Assembly: GCF_947507565.1 (NCBI RefSeq)
Contig: NC_089179.1
Location: 2,869,747-2,933,746 of the forward strand
Length of the DNA stretch: 64,000 nt
Direction: 5' to 3'
DNA from: Oscarella lobularis
Lineage: Eukaryota > Porifera > Homoscleromorpha > Homosclerophorida > Oscarellidae
This document shows positions 41,635-53,243 of the stretch, piece after piece; position 1 is the first letter of the stretch; the number at the start of each line of letters is the position of its first letter. The translations under genes and the position numbers were made by a program. The notes beneath the pieces were generated by a model. The model saw nothing but the letters and a program-made list of their open reading frames with translations, ran no database searches and was not told the DNA's origin.

Positions 41635-43243
41635 ATGGCCTCCCGGAAGACCACGCGCAAGGAGCTTACGCTCAAAGAGAGAGTTGCCGTAATAGAGTAC
41701 GCGAGAAAGAATCCAAAGGAAGGAACTCGGAAGCTTAGCGAAGTGTTCCAATGCGGCCGAACGCAAATTCAATCGATTCTGAAAAGCCGAGAGAAGATTA
41801 TGGAGAGTTTTCGAGCAAACGATCCTTTGTTGAGAAAACGGAAGCGGGAATCCGAACTGAGCGACACAGTTTATCGCTGGTATTCATTGGCAAGGGAAAG
41901 AGATATTCCAGTGACAGGGCCTATGCTTCAAGAGGAGGCCCTTAAAATAGGAGAGATCTTGGGTGAAAAAGATTTCAAAGCTTCAAATGGTTGGCTCAGC
42001 AACTTTAAAAAACGCCACAACATAGCAATTTGTCGTAAGTGGCGAATCTGCAGAAGTCCGGGAAGAAGTAGTGGCGGCGTGGTACGACAGACTGCAATCA
42101 CTTTTCGGCAGCTACAAAGCGACCCAAATTTGGAATGCTGATGAAACGGCCTGCTTCTACAGAGCGCTTCCCGATAAAACTCTGGCAACAAAGGGGCGTG
42201 CATGCAAAGGTGGAAGAAAAGCTAAAGATCGCCTCACAATACTTCTTTGTGCCAATGCGGCAGGGGATAAGCGATCGCCCTTAGTCATTGGCCGTGCTGA
42301 AAAGCCAAGGTGCTTTAAAAGTCTGAAAGACAAAAAACATCCCGCTGGAGTACCTTACAAGGCCAACACTAAAGCGTGGATGACAAGAGAAATGTGGACG
42401 AAATGGTTGTCGAAGTGGGACTCAGAACTTGCCGCAAAAGGAGAAAAGATTCTCTTGCTTGTAGACAATGCGACGGCACACGATCCCACGCTCAATAGCA
42501 AGCTGTCCAATATTACTCAAGTTTTCCTGCCCAAAAATTCGACATCGAGATTGCAGCCCTTGGACGCTGGAGTAATAAAAAATTTTAAAGTTAAATACCG
42601 TCAGCTGCTATTGAGGCACGTGTTGGCACTTATTGATTCATCAACCTTAGCAGCTTCCGCGATCGCTAGAGCAGTTGATGTTTTGACTGCCATTCGCTGG
42701 ATCAGGCAAGCTTGGAACGACGTCAAGCCAAGCACCATTGTCAACTGTTTTGCGCATTGCGGCGCAGTGCCAATAGAAGACGACACAGTAGATCCTTTCG
42801 CCGAATTGTTAGAAGAGGAAAGTGAAGAGTCTTCCGCTCTGCAAACACTGGTTAGCCAGATTGATCCTACTGTATTCGGTATGGAGTACGTTAGGAGCGA
42901 CGACAAGGTTGCCACCTGCGCAACAATTGATGAGAGCGATTGGAGAAAAAGTCTTCTATCTCTTGCGGTAGAAAAAATAACTACAAAAAGAATACATTCT
43001 GACGACGAACAAATAAACGATGAAGATTCTGATGACGAAGTGGAGGAGATAGAAAAATGCGCCATCATTTCTTATAGCCAAGCCATCTCCGTTGCCCAGC
43101 AACTTGTGCAGTTTGCCGATGAAAGGGGAGATGAAGTCGTTGGAAGCGCAGCATTTAATCTAGCTACAAAACAAAAGGAATCGAAGCTGAAGTGTTCCCG
43201 TGTTCAGACAACTGTCACAGAATACTTTACAAAATTGCATTGA
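41635..43243 (+). pseudogene. Tigger/pogo transposase with one frameshift
   Basis: The ATG at 41635 (MASRKTTRKELTLKERVAV) opens a pipsqueak/CENPB-type helix-turn-helix region (KLSEVFQCGRTQIQSILKSR) and a second CENPB-type HTH (GEILGEKDFKASNGWLSNFK). Near 42037 (ttgtcgtaagtgg) the frame shifts by one; it resumes with EEVVAAWYDRLQ. DDE catalytic signatures follow: WNADETACFY (about 42130), LLLVDNATAHDP (about 42457) and LPKNSTSRLQPLDAG (about 42525). It ends at 43243 after an acidic region. Apart from the single shift it is open, so the copy is probably only recently inactivated. The shift contains gtaagt, but coding potential continues directly in the next frame, so an intron is less likely. 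Confidence 0.88.
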
Positions 43244-43342
43244 CTGCTCTATCTTTAGGTTGCCTTATTTTGTTTTGGTCTGTAGACGTTGTCCTTTGCC
43301 CTTGGTGTTCGAACATAGATTTGGTTTGAGCAGTGGTTTGAG

Positions 43343-43838
43343 CATAGATAAAAGAGAGAAGGATCGGCAACTCCGACTTTCACGTGACCTTTTCTATGTA
43401 TTGTGCTTCGTCCATGTGTGTCCCGCTTGAGTCCCGTATACTAGCACGGTAAGGTTTACACTAGGCGATATTCAAAAATTTATTTCTTTTGAACGTCAAT
43501 GCGATCGTTCCATAGAACGAAGCATTTGAGACGATTTTTGTAACAAGCGCGCCGAAAGGACCTCACTGCGAAGGCGTCAACCTCGCCCCCGTTTGCCCCG
43601 TTTGGGGGCGAGGTTGACGCATTCGCAGTGAGGTCCTTTCGGCTCGCTTGTTACAAAAATCGTCTCAAATGCTTCGTTCTATGGAACGATCGCATTGACT
43701 TTCAAAAGAAATAAATTTTTGAATATCGCCTAGTGTACCTTACCTGGCTAGTATACGGGACTTGCGGGACACACATAGACGACCCTAATTGTCACGTGAG
43801 AGTCGGAGTTTCCAATCCCTCTCTCTTTTATCTATGGT
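43343..43838. mobile_element. 496-bp foldback MITE derived from the P-type element, nested in Tigger
   Basis: Almost the whole element is one inverted repeat: arms of about 240 bases (43343-43590 and 43603-43838) around a short centre near cccccgtttgccccg. Outer ends start CATAGATAAAAGAGAG, run through ggattggaaactccg (intact on the right arm) and end with tcacgtga, matching most of the 47-bp terminal repeat of the P-type element. The inner phrase ccatgtgtgtcccg...cccgtatactag also resembles 36220-36255 of that element. GTTTGAG (43336-43342 and 43839-43845) is the target duplication; with the adjoining C it is 8 bp, as expected of P elements. Confidence 0.85.
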
Positions 43839-43955
43839 TTGAGCCCGCTTTGGACTAACGCACGTTAACGGCACTTTTTGATAAAACGGCCACCTTCGTA
43901 AAGCGGCCAAATGATTTTCGCCGAAGGGTGACCGGATTAACGAGGTTCCACTGTA

Positions 43956-46020
43956 TAGAGGACGCGAATGTCGTCTGTCGCCAGTTGGGGTACGAGAAAG
44001 CCATATCCCTCTCGGCGAGACGACGAGGCCTTCTTTCGCTGAGGGTCGACGCGATTTATTATGCGCGTTGCAGCAGAAGCAAAAATGGGTTTGAATATTG
44101 CGAGAAAAAGACCAATGGAAATTGCAACTCGATGGAAGCGGAAGTTACTTGCGAAGGAAACGAGTGTAAGTGAAACGGCACCGTAATTCTAAGCATAATT
44201 GAATAGTCGATTTAGATTGTCCTAAAGGCTGGCACCTTTTTGCTGACTATTGCTATAACGTTTCTACGTACTACTTCTTACACCTTTGATGCCAGAGAGT
44301 GGGATAAGGGATGCAGTTACAAGAGTCTTTTCAGCATTAGCAGTTCTCGCGAACAGAATTTTGTACTTTCTCTCCTTGCGGATTTAGATACCGACGTGTG
44401 GATTGGCTTGACACGAACGGATGTCGGGGATTTTCGCTGGGTCAATGGAGATAAGATGACGTCCGTATACCGGTAGTAATGGAGCTGGTTATCTAACATG
44501 CGTGAGCAGGTATGAACGGTGGAACAGTGATACACCGCGTTTTGACAATCGTCGTAAGTGCGTTGCTATCGTCTCTCGCACTGGCCATTGGAAGATGGTC
44601 TTGTCGTAAAAAAGGAATATGCAAAAAACCTCTTGGTAAATTACCGCACAGCCACTTCACGTTTTTACAGTCCTTCTTGCTGTCTTATAGTCGATTTTAG
44701 CAACAGACTACGCCAACCTAAATCGACTTTCTATCATCAGTGTCAAGAGGATCGTAAGAAGCTTTACTTCGACGACACCTGTTACTTTTTGTCTAAAGGC
44801 GACGGTAAGAATTGCATTCCACATCTCCTCTAAACTGTCATTGTACCAACGTATATTACGTATTTTTTCGTTTTTTTCATAATTAGATGAATGTGCCGAC
44901 TCGAAAAGACAGTTGTCACGAGAAGGGTCAGCGTTGCGCAAATACGGCGGAGGAATCATACGAATGCGAGTGTGGCGAAGGATGGTTGGAAAACGAAACT
45001 GGTAACTGTTTCGACGTGAACGAATGTCTACGCAACGATACTTGCGATCCTCGTGCCACGTGCAACAACACAGCCGGGTCGTATATCTGCATTTGTAATA
45101 GCGGCTGGACTGGAAACGGCAGTGTCTGCGTTGACATCGACGAATGTGAGACAAGTGACCCATGCCATTCTCTAGAAATGTGTGAAAATGAGGACGGCTC
45201 ATTCCGGTGTACGTGTCGTCCCGGCTGGACTAGAGACGTAGCTGGATCGGTTGGATCGGCTGCAGATGATGATGCTCCTTGCACTGATATTGATGAATGT
45301 AAAACAACAGCCCAATGTCATGCGAGAGCAAATTGTACCAATACAGCCAGGTCGTATATCTGCATTTGTAATAGCGGCTGGACTGGAAACGGCAGTGTCT
45401 GCGTTGACATCGACGAATGCGAGACAATTGACCCATGCCATTCTCTAGAAACGTGTGGAAATGAGGACGGCTCATTCCGGTGTACGTGTCGTCCCGGCTG
45501 GACTAGAGACGTAGCTGGATCGGCTGGATCGGCTACAGATGAGGTCCCTTGCACTGATATTGATGAATGCATAACACCAGGTCAATGTCATGCGAGAGAA
45601 AATTTTACCAATACAGACGGGTCGTATAATTGCAATTGTAGTAGTGGGTGGACTGGAAACGGCAGTCTCTGCGTTGACATCGACGAGTTCGAGAGTGACC
45701 CATGTCATTCCTTGGAAGCATGTAAAAATTTGCCTGGCTCATATCGGTGTAAGTGCCGTCCTGGCTGGACTAGAGCTGAATCAGATGAGTCAAATTGCAC
45801 TGATATTGATGAATGTGAAAGACCAGGTCAGTGTCACGAGAGGGCAAATTGTGCCAATACGGATGGCTCGTTCGAGTGCACGTCCCTGAGCGGCTTCACT
45901 GGTGATGGAAAGAATTGTACGGACGTGAATGAATGTAGCAGGAAGGAGAATAACACTTACCATGATTACGCAACGTTCAGAAATACTATTGGATCGCACC
46001 AGTGCGAATGCAACGATAGC
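43956..46020 (+). other. SRCR 3, lectin and EGF segment of receptor copy B
   Basis: The right half of SRCR 3 resumes at 43956 and keeps the cysteine (ARCSRSKNGF) lost in copy A. The lectin domain follows (44209-44610, WIGLTRTDVGDFRW) and then EGF repeats from about 44887 to 46040, open for 404 residues (MNVPTRKDSCHEKG...). Repeat 3 is complete here (VDIDECETSDPC), and the calcium-binding consensus recurs as in copy A. Confidence 0.85.
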
Positions 46021-46104
46021 TTACTGGCAACGGGACGCACTGCCAAGGTAGGAACCTTAAGTCTGTCTTACACGCTTCCGGAGTTTGATTTCCAGCAATA
46101 AAGT

Positions 46105-47036
46105 TTGGCATCCGTCTTATCGCTTGTCTTGTCTTGCAGATTCGCAGATTTCACAACTCAAACAGTCGTCGGCTCGTTCGTTTTTGTCTTTGTTATCGTC
46201 ATTGCTTTCGCTGTCTATCAACAGTGGCGAATATCGCTCAGCGGAGTCTCTGAATTCGCTTGCGCCCAAATCCCCGCCCGATCCCTGCAAGAGACCTGAT
46301 GAATGGGAAATCAATCACGGCGACGTGATGCTGCTGGAGAAGATAGGCGAAGGTCTTTTCGGTGTCGTGCACAAAGCACAGCTCTTGCACAGGCCTTCAT
46401 CGCAGTAGAAGAGAATGCGATATCGAACTAGTAACAAGTCGTTCGTCGCATGTAAAATGCATAAGGGTAAGAATGCAGGTACCCCAAGCCTTCTCATTCC
46501 TTCTTTTTACTCTAAAGGAAAACATCAGCTTGAGGATGAGTTTTTGGAAGAAATCAATCTAATGAAACGAGTCGGGCAGCATCGACATATCGTCAGCATG
46601 GTTGCGTGCATAACGAAAAGCCAGCCGTTGTGCTTGATTGTGGAATACTGCTGTCACGGCGATCTACTTAACTATACCTTGCGAGAGGATACTACAGTGT
46701 GTATCGAAGAAAACAGGCATTATCTTACTGGTTTTCTCAGTGGGATAGACGTCGCTCTGTATTGCACAGTGTTGTCGACTCGGAGGCATGTGCTCAAGCT
46801 ATTCATGGGAAAATGTTGATTTGCTGTGTATAGCCGTCTCCCGATTCTGAATTAAGAAAGAAGGAAGCAGACTGAAGATGAGGAGAAGGAGAAGGAAAGT
46901 ATTTCAGATAAGGCTGAAGATGTCGACAAGGATAAGAGTGACGATGAAGTTCAAAGTGATGATAATGATGATGAGAGTATCGCGTTGAATTTTGCGACTT
47001 CCGATCTCCTGTTGTTTGCCTGGCATATTGCATCGG
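46105..47036 (+). other. Transmembrane and kinase N-lobe of receptor copy B, joined to kelch gene
   Basis: The membrane span VVGSFVFVFVIVIAFAVY is followed by an 8-base loss that shifts the frame. Glycine loop (GEGLFGVVHKA), TAG at 46406, VACKMHK, an acidic insert (46860-46980) and LLFAWHIASGM follow. The sequence then jumps into the upstream region of the kelch receptor at ATG(C)TACAA. The catalytic loop, activation loop and C-lobe are missing. Confidence 0.8.
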
Positions 47037-47046
47037 GAATGCTACA

Positions 47047-50000
47047 ATGCACTCTTTTGTTCCTCCGTTCTTTCTCTGCCTTATTGCGATCTTTGGCGTT
47101 GGAGAAATACAAGGAGAACCTCTTAACGACAATTGGCTGACGATTTTCAGCGAAGCCTCGCAGTGAAACACAAACTGGCCGCGAGCGAGAGTACTTTACG
47201 ACACGAGAGAAGGCGTATTCGGCTTTGCTCATCGCGCTTCAACATATCGACGAAACCCGCAGTCATCACAAACCCGCATTCTCTTCGTCGACTTTGACGG
47301 CTTCACGTGGATTTACTCGCCAAAAACCGCTTCACGGACGAGGCTTTCTGCGAGTGATATAAGAGACGATGAACATTCTTCTTTTATGAAGAATTTCAGT
47401 CAATTGCTGGAAAATTCGATCACCAGTCTTTGCGGTACTCGAATCATTGCATTTGCTGGGACTCGCAACGCTTTCCGGGAGAGGAAAGCGTCAAACGAAA
47501 CGTGGCTGTTTAACGGTGCTAGCGAAAGGTGGACGGCTCTGACATTCACGAGCGAAGTTCCTCCGGCTCGCTTTGGCCACGTAGCGTTCTCGTATTACCG
47601 AAACGAAAGCCCATGCCAGTGCAAAGAGTCTGTCATTGTATTTGGCGGGAAAGACGCCAACAATGAGGTTTTATACGATTTCTGGGAGCTTCAATGCGTG
47701 AACGACAGAAACGAAACAAATATGAATTATAAATGGGTCAAATTTACAGTAAATCTGGGACCACTGAAAGAGCACAAATTGAATCGTTTAAATCCTTTCT
47801 CAGTCAACAACACACACATCTATTGGCTGATTGATGCCAATCAAAGTGCGTGGACTCTCGACTTGAAAACCGAGCGCTGGTCTTCAGAACTGATTAACAT
47901 TGATTGCTCTAACTATAAAACGATACCCATGCTTGGAAGTACAAGAATTGCAGACAAATATATGAAAAATGAAGAAACAATAGGAAGAGTATACTTAAGA
48001 CAACATAAAGCTTTCATTTTCCTGGTAAACAGCACATTGATGGGAGTTTAGAGAGTGGAGAAAAATCGACTTCATTACGTAACCGTCAAAATTAACGACA
48101 TCACCCTAACAGCTGCTTTTGGAGAAATTATGGTACTGAATGAGAAACTTGTCTTTTTATCGTTTAAATCGGGGAATGACCCTGGAATAACACTATGGCA
48201 ATTGCAGTTGAAGCACTTGCTAAAAAATTGCTCAGATTCAACACTGACATTTAATATAATAGCCTATGTTGATAGGTATCCTCGACTGCAGTGGGACGCC
48301 AAAATGATTGGCACCTCAGACAACGTTTGGTATCTAATGCAGGAGAGTCAGAAAAAGGTGCAAATGTGGCGATTGGAACTAGATTCTCTTATGTGGACAT
48401 TGTACGATCCCGATCAGATGCCAGGAATAAATTCTGGACTAAATAAAATACCAGGAACCTGCAACGTCACTATTGAGTCTGATGAAGGGTCTATCACCTT
48501 ACAAAAATGCTATCACGGAGCTCGGTTTGAATCCGCATGTTCAGCAACGAGAAACAATGACGTGGCTTTCTTTGGAAGTCGTCTTGGGTATGATGAACAT
48601 GGAAAAGACGATCTTTGGATTTACACAGTGAATCTAAGACAATGGTCTAAGATTGAAGCTGATGAAGCAGCACCAAAAAAATTGACGTCATATGCAACAT
48701 TGAACTCGATGATCAATGGATCGCTACTTCTATTCGGTGACGTAGATAACCAAACAAGTTCGCTGTGGATAATAAGAATCGACCTGCAGATCATGAAAGC
48801 GAAGTGGGAAAGGCTTTGTTGTAATGGACACCAGCAAATGCAGCAGCCAACAAATAAACTACAGACATGGTCAAGCGCAATTTGGAATAGCACTTTCTAC
48901 GTGTTCTTCGGCGTCACGCCGAAACGAACAAAGCTGCAAGGCACACGTGTAAGTGACACTTGGAACTTTTATCCTGTCCCTTACAAAAGTTTTTCTTGTG
49001 ATTGGAATACGTATTACACTACACTCGGCAGCGGCAATTTGACATGGCATACAGCAGCATTGTCGCCAAGACAATCCTGTGATTCAGGACAATCCGACAA
49101 GGCAGATGGCCGCTTTGCTTTCACACAAGACGAGTCGCACTTTTATGTAGCAGACCTGAGCAAAACCAAATGGAAGACTAAATCTAAAAAGCCGCCTTCA
49201 TTTTCGCATAAATATCTGCTATTTGGGCGCGGAAGTACAATGTATTTTATGAAAACACTGTTTGATAGGAATCCTCCTGCAAGGCTTAGAATCGTAAGTA
49301 TGGAGAGTCTCAAGTTAACGCAGTGCCAGCCTGGGAAGTACAGTCCTAATTACAGTCTCTATCCGTGTCGCCCATGTCCAAAAAACCAATACAGTGACAA
49401 ATACGGAGCTACGAACTGTACCGATTGTCCGAGCAATTTTGTAACCAAGGCAACGGAGTCAAATTCCATAAAGAACTGCACCTGTGCGCCTGAAACATGC
49501 ATTCACGGAACGTGCGTCATTCAAACTGGCTATACAACCGTCTGCATTTGCAACGCCGGATTTACTGGAAAAGCGTGCGAAACACCGACAACGTACCTCA
49601 TTGGTATTGGAATCTTAGTCGGACTTCTACTCGTCGGTGCATCTTATTATTGCGTGAAGCGCGTGAAAAAGCATCAAAAAGCGGCCGAGTACACAAGAGT
49701 CGAACTGGAGATGGCTGAGGAAACGGTAGCCCAGTTGTCTAACATTTGGTCAGTCAACGATGACGAAGTTGAATTCGAGCGTATGATTGGACAAGGATCG
49801 TGTGGCGACGTATGGACGGCTCAGTACCGTGATCAACTTGTGGCCATCAAAATTCTTAAGATAAAAGCGGACGATTGCACTGACCAACAACTACAAGAAT
49901 ACAAAGACGAAAGCGACTTGCTCAGATCAATTTTCCACGCCAATATCGTTCGCTTCATCGGTACTGGAAAGACCGTCGACAACAAACCGTTCATTGCCTT

Positions 50001-50598
50001 GGAGTACATGGAAAGAGGATCAGTGCGAACTGAGTTAGACAGCAATTACTCAAATAAGGCAATGGAATATGCGCTCCAAGTCAAATATGCTCTGCATGCG
50101 GCAAAGGGAATGCGCCATCTTCATCGAATCAATCGTATGCACCGCAATGTCAAGTGCGATAACCTTCTCATCAACGACAAAGGAACCGTCGAAGTCGCGG
50201 ATTTGGGTTGTACAAAAATGGCACCGAAGATTACCAGTAGCGATGACAGTGCTGCAAGTGTTCGAGGATCACGTGCAGTGGGTACATCATTATTCAGAGC
50301 TCCTGAGATACTTCGAGGCAAAACGTACAACGCTTCTGTTGACGTTTATAGCTACGGAATTGCATTGTGGGAAATTATGACAACAAAGTACCCGTATTTC
50401 GAAAAATTCGCGCAAGGACTCACAACGGCCGAAATTCTGGATCAAATAATTCAAAGCGACTTGCGACCAGAATTTACTGCTGCGTGCATGGAGGATTTAA
50501 AAAAACTGGCCATGTTATGCTGGAATGGGAATCCGGTTTATCGACCCACTTTTGAAGAGATCGTTCCAAAGCTGGAAAAAATCAAGCTGTCAATATAG
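47047..50598 (+). pseudogene. Kelch/ephrin-receptor-like/EGF receptor with TKL-type kinase, copy B
   Basis: Same architecture as 12661-15986 and complete in length: signal peptide at 47047, kelch propeller to about 49300, CQPGKYSP... module (about 49322), EGF (about 49500), membrane span (about 49610-49665), kinase 49780-50590. It keeps the 217 bases lost in A (48696-48912), giving a further kelch-type strand segment (SLLLFGDVDNQTSSLWII). Lesions: TGA at 47164-47166 (TGG in A) and TAG at 48049-48051 (TAC in A). The last 847 residues are uninterrupted. The catalytic loop reads HRNVKCDN instead of HRDLKCDN (Asn codon at 50146-50148), so the catalytic Asp is missing; VAIK and DLG remain. Its own upstream region is deleted and replaced by receptor kinase sequence. 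Confidence 0.82.
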
Positions 50599-50809
50599 TA
50601 AGAAATTGCCAAAATGATTATGGAGATAGTCAGATAAAAATTCTCGTAGAACTGACTTCATTATGGGTTGAGAGTTTGGTAAGGAGAGTGCAATCTCGTA
50701 ACGTGGCCTTAGCTTTAATTTTCTCTGTCTATGCGTTGCATGAAATGCTTATACGAAATTGTTGTTTGGCTGTTTTTACTAGTACGGTTTAGGTTCTAGA
50801 GAGCACATC

Positions 50810-53236
50810 TCTGCAGGTGCGGTCACGCGTAGGAGTAAGGGGTAGGGTCAGTAGCTACTTAGTCTAATCAGGTAGTGGAGACATGGGATTGGTAGTTAGT
50901 ATTATTGGGATAGTCGTGAGTTGTACGTGAGCCGTTGAGCGGAACGTGTGTATGTCTGTGTGAAAGGCCTCGAATAAATAGCAGAATTTCGAAGCCGTCC
51001 CTCGAGCCGTATTACACCGGAAGGTGACGTGACTTCGCACGCCTGTACGAAGAGATGGAGATTGACGAGAACGCCGACAACGCCGACGCGAATGCTGCCG
51101 CAACCTCTGCGCGATCGGTCTTCCGCGTCGTCAATCGTGACGCGATCAAGATCGATAAATTCGGCGACGGAAACTTCGACCGCTGGCTAAGGCGGTTCGA
51201 GGTCTGCGCGACGGCGTACGGATTGGACGCCGAAGCACGCCGGATGCATTTGCCGACCTTCCTGAAGGACCGTCCTTGGGTAGTGTTCAAGCACTGCGAG
51301 GAAGAAGAAATCGAAGGCTACGACGTCGCTGCATTGACGAACACGCGAGAAAAAAGAATGCACGCGCGCACTGGCTTCTGGAGGCGCGAAAGTTCGATCA
51401 GGCAAGATTAATACGCGCACGGCCTAGAGTAGTTACTGGAGCCAAAAGGAGCGCGCGATGCCGACGCTCGACCGAGCAACGAGAGAAGATCAGCTTATGC
51501 AAGGCTTTGTCGCCGGGCTGCCGAGCTCACTGCGACTTGAATTAGAAGTGAATCCGCCCGCAACGTTCGAAGCGACAATCGAGAAAACGGAGGACTTGCG
51601 CCATATGGAAGATCGCCGCAGAGAAGAGGAAGACGCTGCCGCCGCGCGACCGGGATGGGAACGACGACCGCCGCTGCGTGGAAGTTAGCAAGGCGGATTT
51701 CGCACCGCAGCCGCCCTGTCAAGAAGCGCTGTGGCTTCGGCTGGTGTGGAAAGTGACGGCGCCGATCTGCCTGTGAGCGAATGGTACGTCTAGAGCTGTT
51801 GGTAGAGCTGTTTGTCAAACAGATCGCAGTGGGGAAAGCCCTGCCGACGTCGACCGCAGCAGAATCGTCAAATACGTACGGTACGGGCAAGGTTTGCTAC
51901 CGTTCGAAGAGGCTGGGCATTGCGTCGGAAATTGTTCTGTGAGAGACGGGCGCCGTTGTTTCATTTGCAACGAAGAAGTCCACATTGCGAGGCAATGCCC
52001 GAGAGAGAAGCGGCAAGGAATCACTGAGCACAAGGTTTCGGTTGTGAATGTGGAGACGCGACGAGGCCAAGTGACTGGGCCGATTATCGCGGGCACCGTC
52101 GTCGATCCGCTTATCGCGCTAGGAAAAATTGGCAAGTTCCATGCCGCCTATCTGATTGATACCGGTGCGACCGTTTCACTGTGCTCGCGTTCATTTTCCG
52201 ACTAAAATGCGATTAAACCGGTCACCCCACGAAATACAGTGCCAGCGGCTGCAGGAGGAGAGATTCCGATTTTCGGCTGCAGCGAAATGGTAATGAAAAT
52301 TGGCGAATTAACTGGAAGCGAGACACGAGTTTTGTTTAGTACCAGCGCTCTTTTGGCTAACCAGATTATTGGACTCGATTCTATGAGGCAGCCGGAGTAT
52401 AGATCGACACGGGAAAAGGAAAGCTACGGCGGGATGCCGAGAGAAGAGATATGATAGAAAAAGTGGATGTGCGATCGTTGGATCGAAAGCTTTGCCCGAC
52501 AACTCGAAACGCTGCAAGAGACTGCGAATGAAGAGTTGCGCGCTAAAAAGGAGCCAATCAAGCAGAGGAGTCGTGCTGATAAAGAATTGAAGGAGATGCG
52601 TTACCGATTGGAAGGATCCGGAAAGGAGTCTAGCTAAGGCGGTGAAAGATGTCCAGCTCCAGTGCAGAAATTGGCAAACTATGTATGATGAAGTCAAAGC
52701 CCGAAACTTGAAGTGTCTGGCGAGTCGAGAGCAAGAGCAAAGAGTAAGTGCAGCGAGCTCCAGGGAGAAATTGAAGACCTGAGGGTGTCGCCTGAGCGGG
52801 CCGAACGAGCTCGATCAAAACGGGAATCGGCAGCAGCTGGGTATATCACACAAAAGCATGCATCGCTGAAGCGACACGAAGCAGCTGAAAGCCGGGCGAA
52901 TCGACACGATGAGAATTGCTGTTATGCAGGCCAAGCGAGAACGTGCTACGATGAACGACGAACGATAGAGTGACATTTCGAGCATTCGAAGAGGGCGACG
53001 TCGTTTACCTTTACGCCCCCGGGCGTGAAGCGAGGCGAAGCAGAGAGCTATCGCGTCTGGGGAAGGAACCGTTCGTCGTACAGCGTGTCTACGACGCCGT
53101 TGATGCAAAGATACGGCCGATTGGAGGCGGGTTGGCGCAGCGCGTTCAGATGGACCGTTTGATCGATCGAAGCCATGCGATCGCAGTTCGACGACGCTGC
53201 AGAGAGCAGAATCACGACGACAACAAGGGGACGAGG
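50810..53236 (+). mobile_element. Remnant Ty3/gypsy-like retroelement, copy B
   Basis: Counterpart of 16188-18650, in better condition. A gag-like frame starts at 51055 with ILxxFGDGNFDRWLRRFE-type sequence, a zinc knuckle CNEEVHIARQCP lies near 51970, and the protease motif DTGATVSLCS near 52160. The charged coiled-coil-like segment and the post-integrase tail (EEGDVVYLYAPGREARRSRE, about 52987) follow. As in A there is no reverse transcriptase or integrase core. The primer-binding-like stretch has lost several bases relative to A (51015). Confidence 0.7.
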
Positions 53237-53243
53237 TGATTTT

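Larger units (their letters stand above)
41023..43953 (+). mobile_element. pogo/Tigger-type (Tc1/mariner superfamily) transposon
   Basis: The 2931-bp insertion starts CAGTGGAACCTCGGTTAACG and ends with a near-complement (CGAGGTTCCACTG), with imperfect inverted repeats of about 26 bases. It is flanked by TA (41021-41022 and 43954-43955); copy A has the single TA in ggaatatagagg (about 5629-5640). It encodes a CENPB-like DNA-binding/DDE transposase and carries an antisense HIRAN-domain frame and a nested MITE (43343-43838). Confidence 0.93.
35865..47030 (+). pseudogene. SRCR/C-type lectin/EGF receptor tyrosine kinase, copy B (interrupted)
   Basis: Counterpart of 4981-9431. SRCR 1 (about 35880-36142) is cut by the P-type transposon; SRCR 2 resumes at 40642 and is damaged near 40795 (extra bases, frame lost) and 40838 (stop); SRCR 3 is cut by the Tigger element at 41022/43954. 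The lectin domain (44209-44835) has the same frameshift as copy A. EGF repeats are open from about 44914 to 46020 after a two-base loss near 44913, then lose one base near 46021. Eight bases are missing after the membrane span (about 46218), and TAG at 46406-46408 is shared with copy A. The kinase ends at LLFAWHIASGM (about 47036), where a deletion joins it to the kelch receptor. It cannot encode a functional receptor. Confidence 0.85.

Noticed and set aside
42037-42050. gtaagt in the Tigger transposase as a splice donor
   Set aside because: Coding similarity continues immediately in the next frame (VSGESAEVREEVV), so an intron would delete expected protein.
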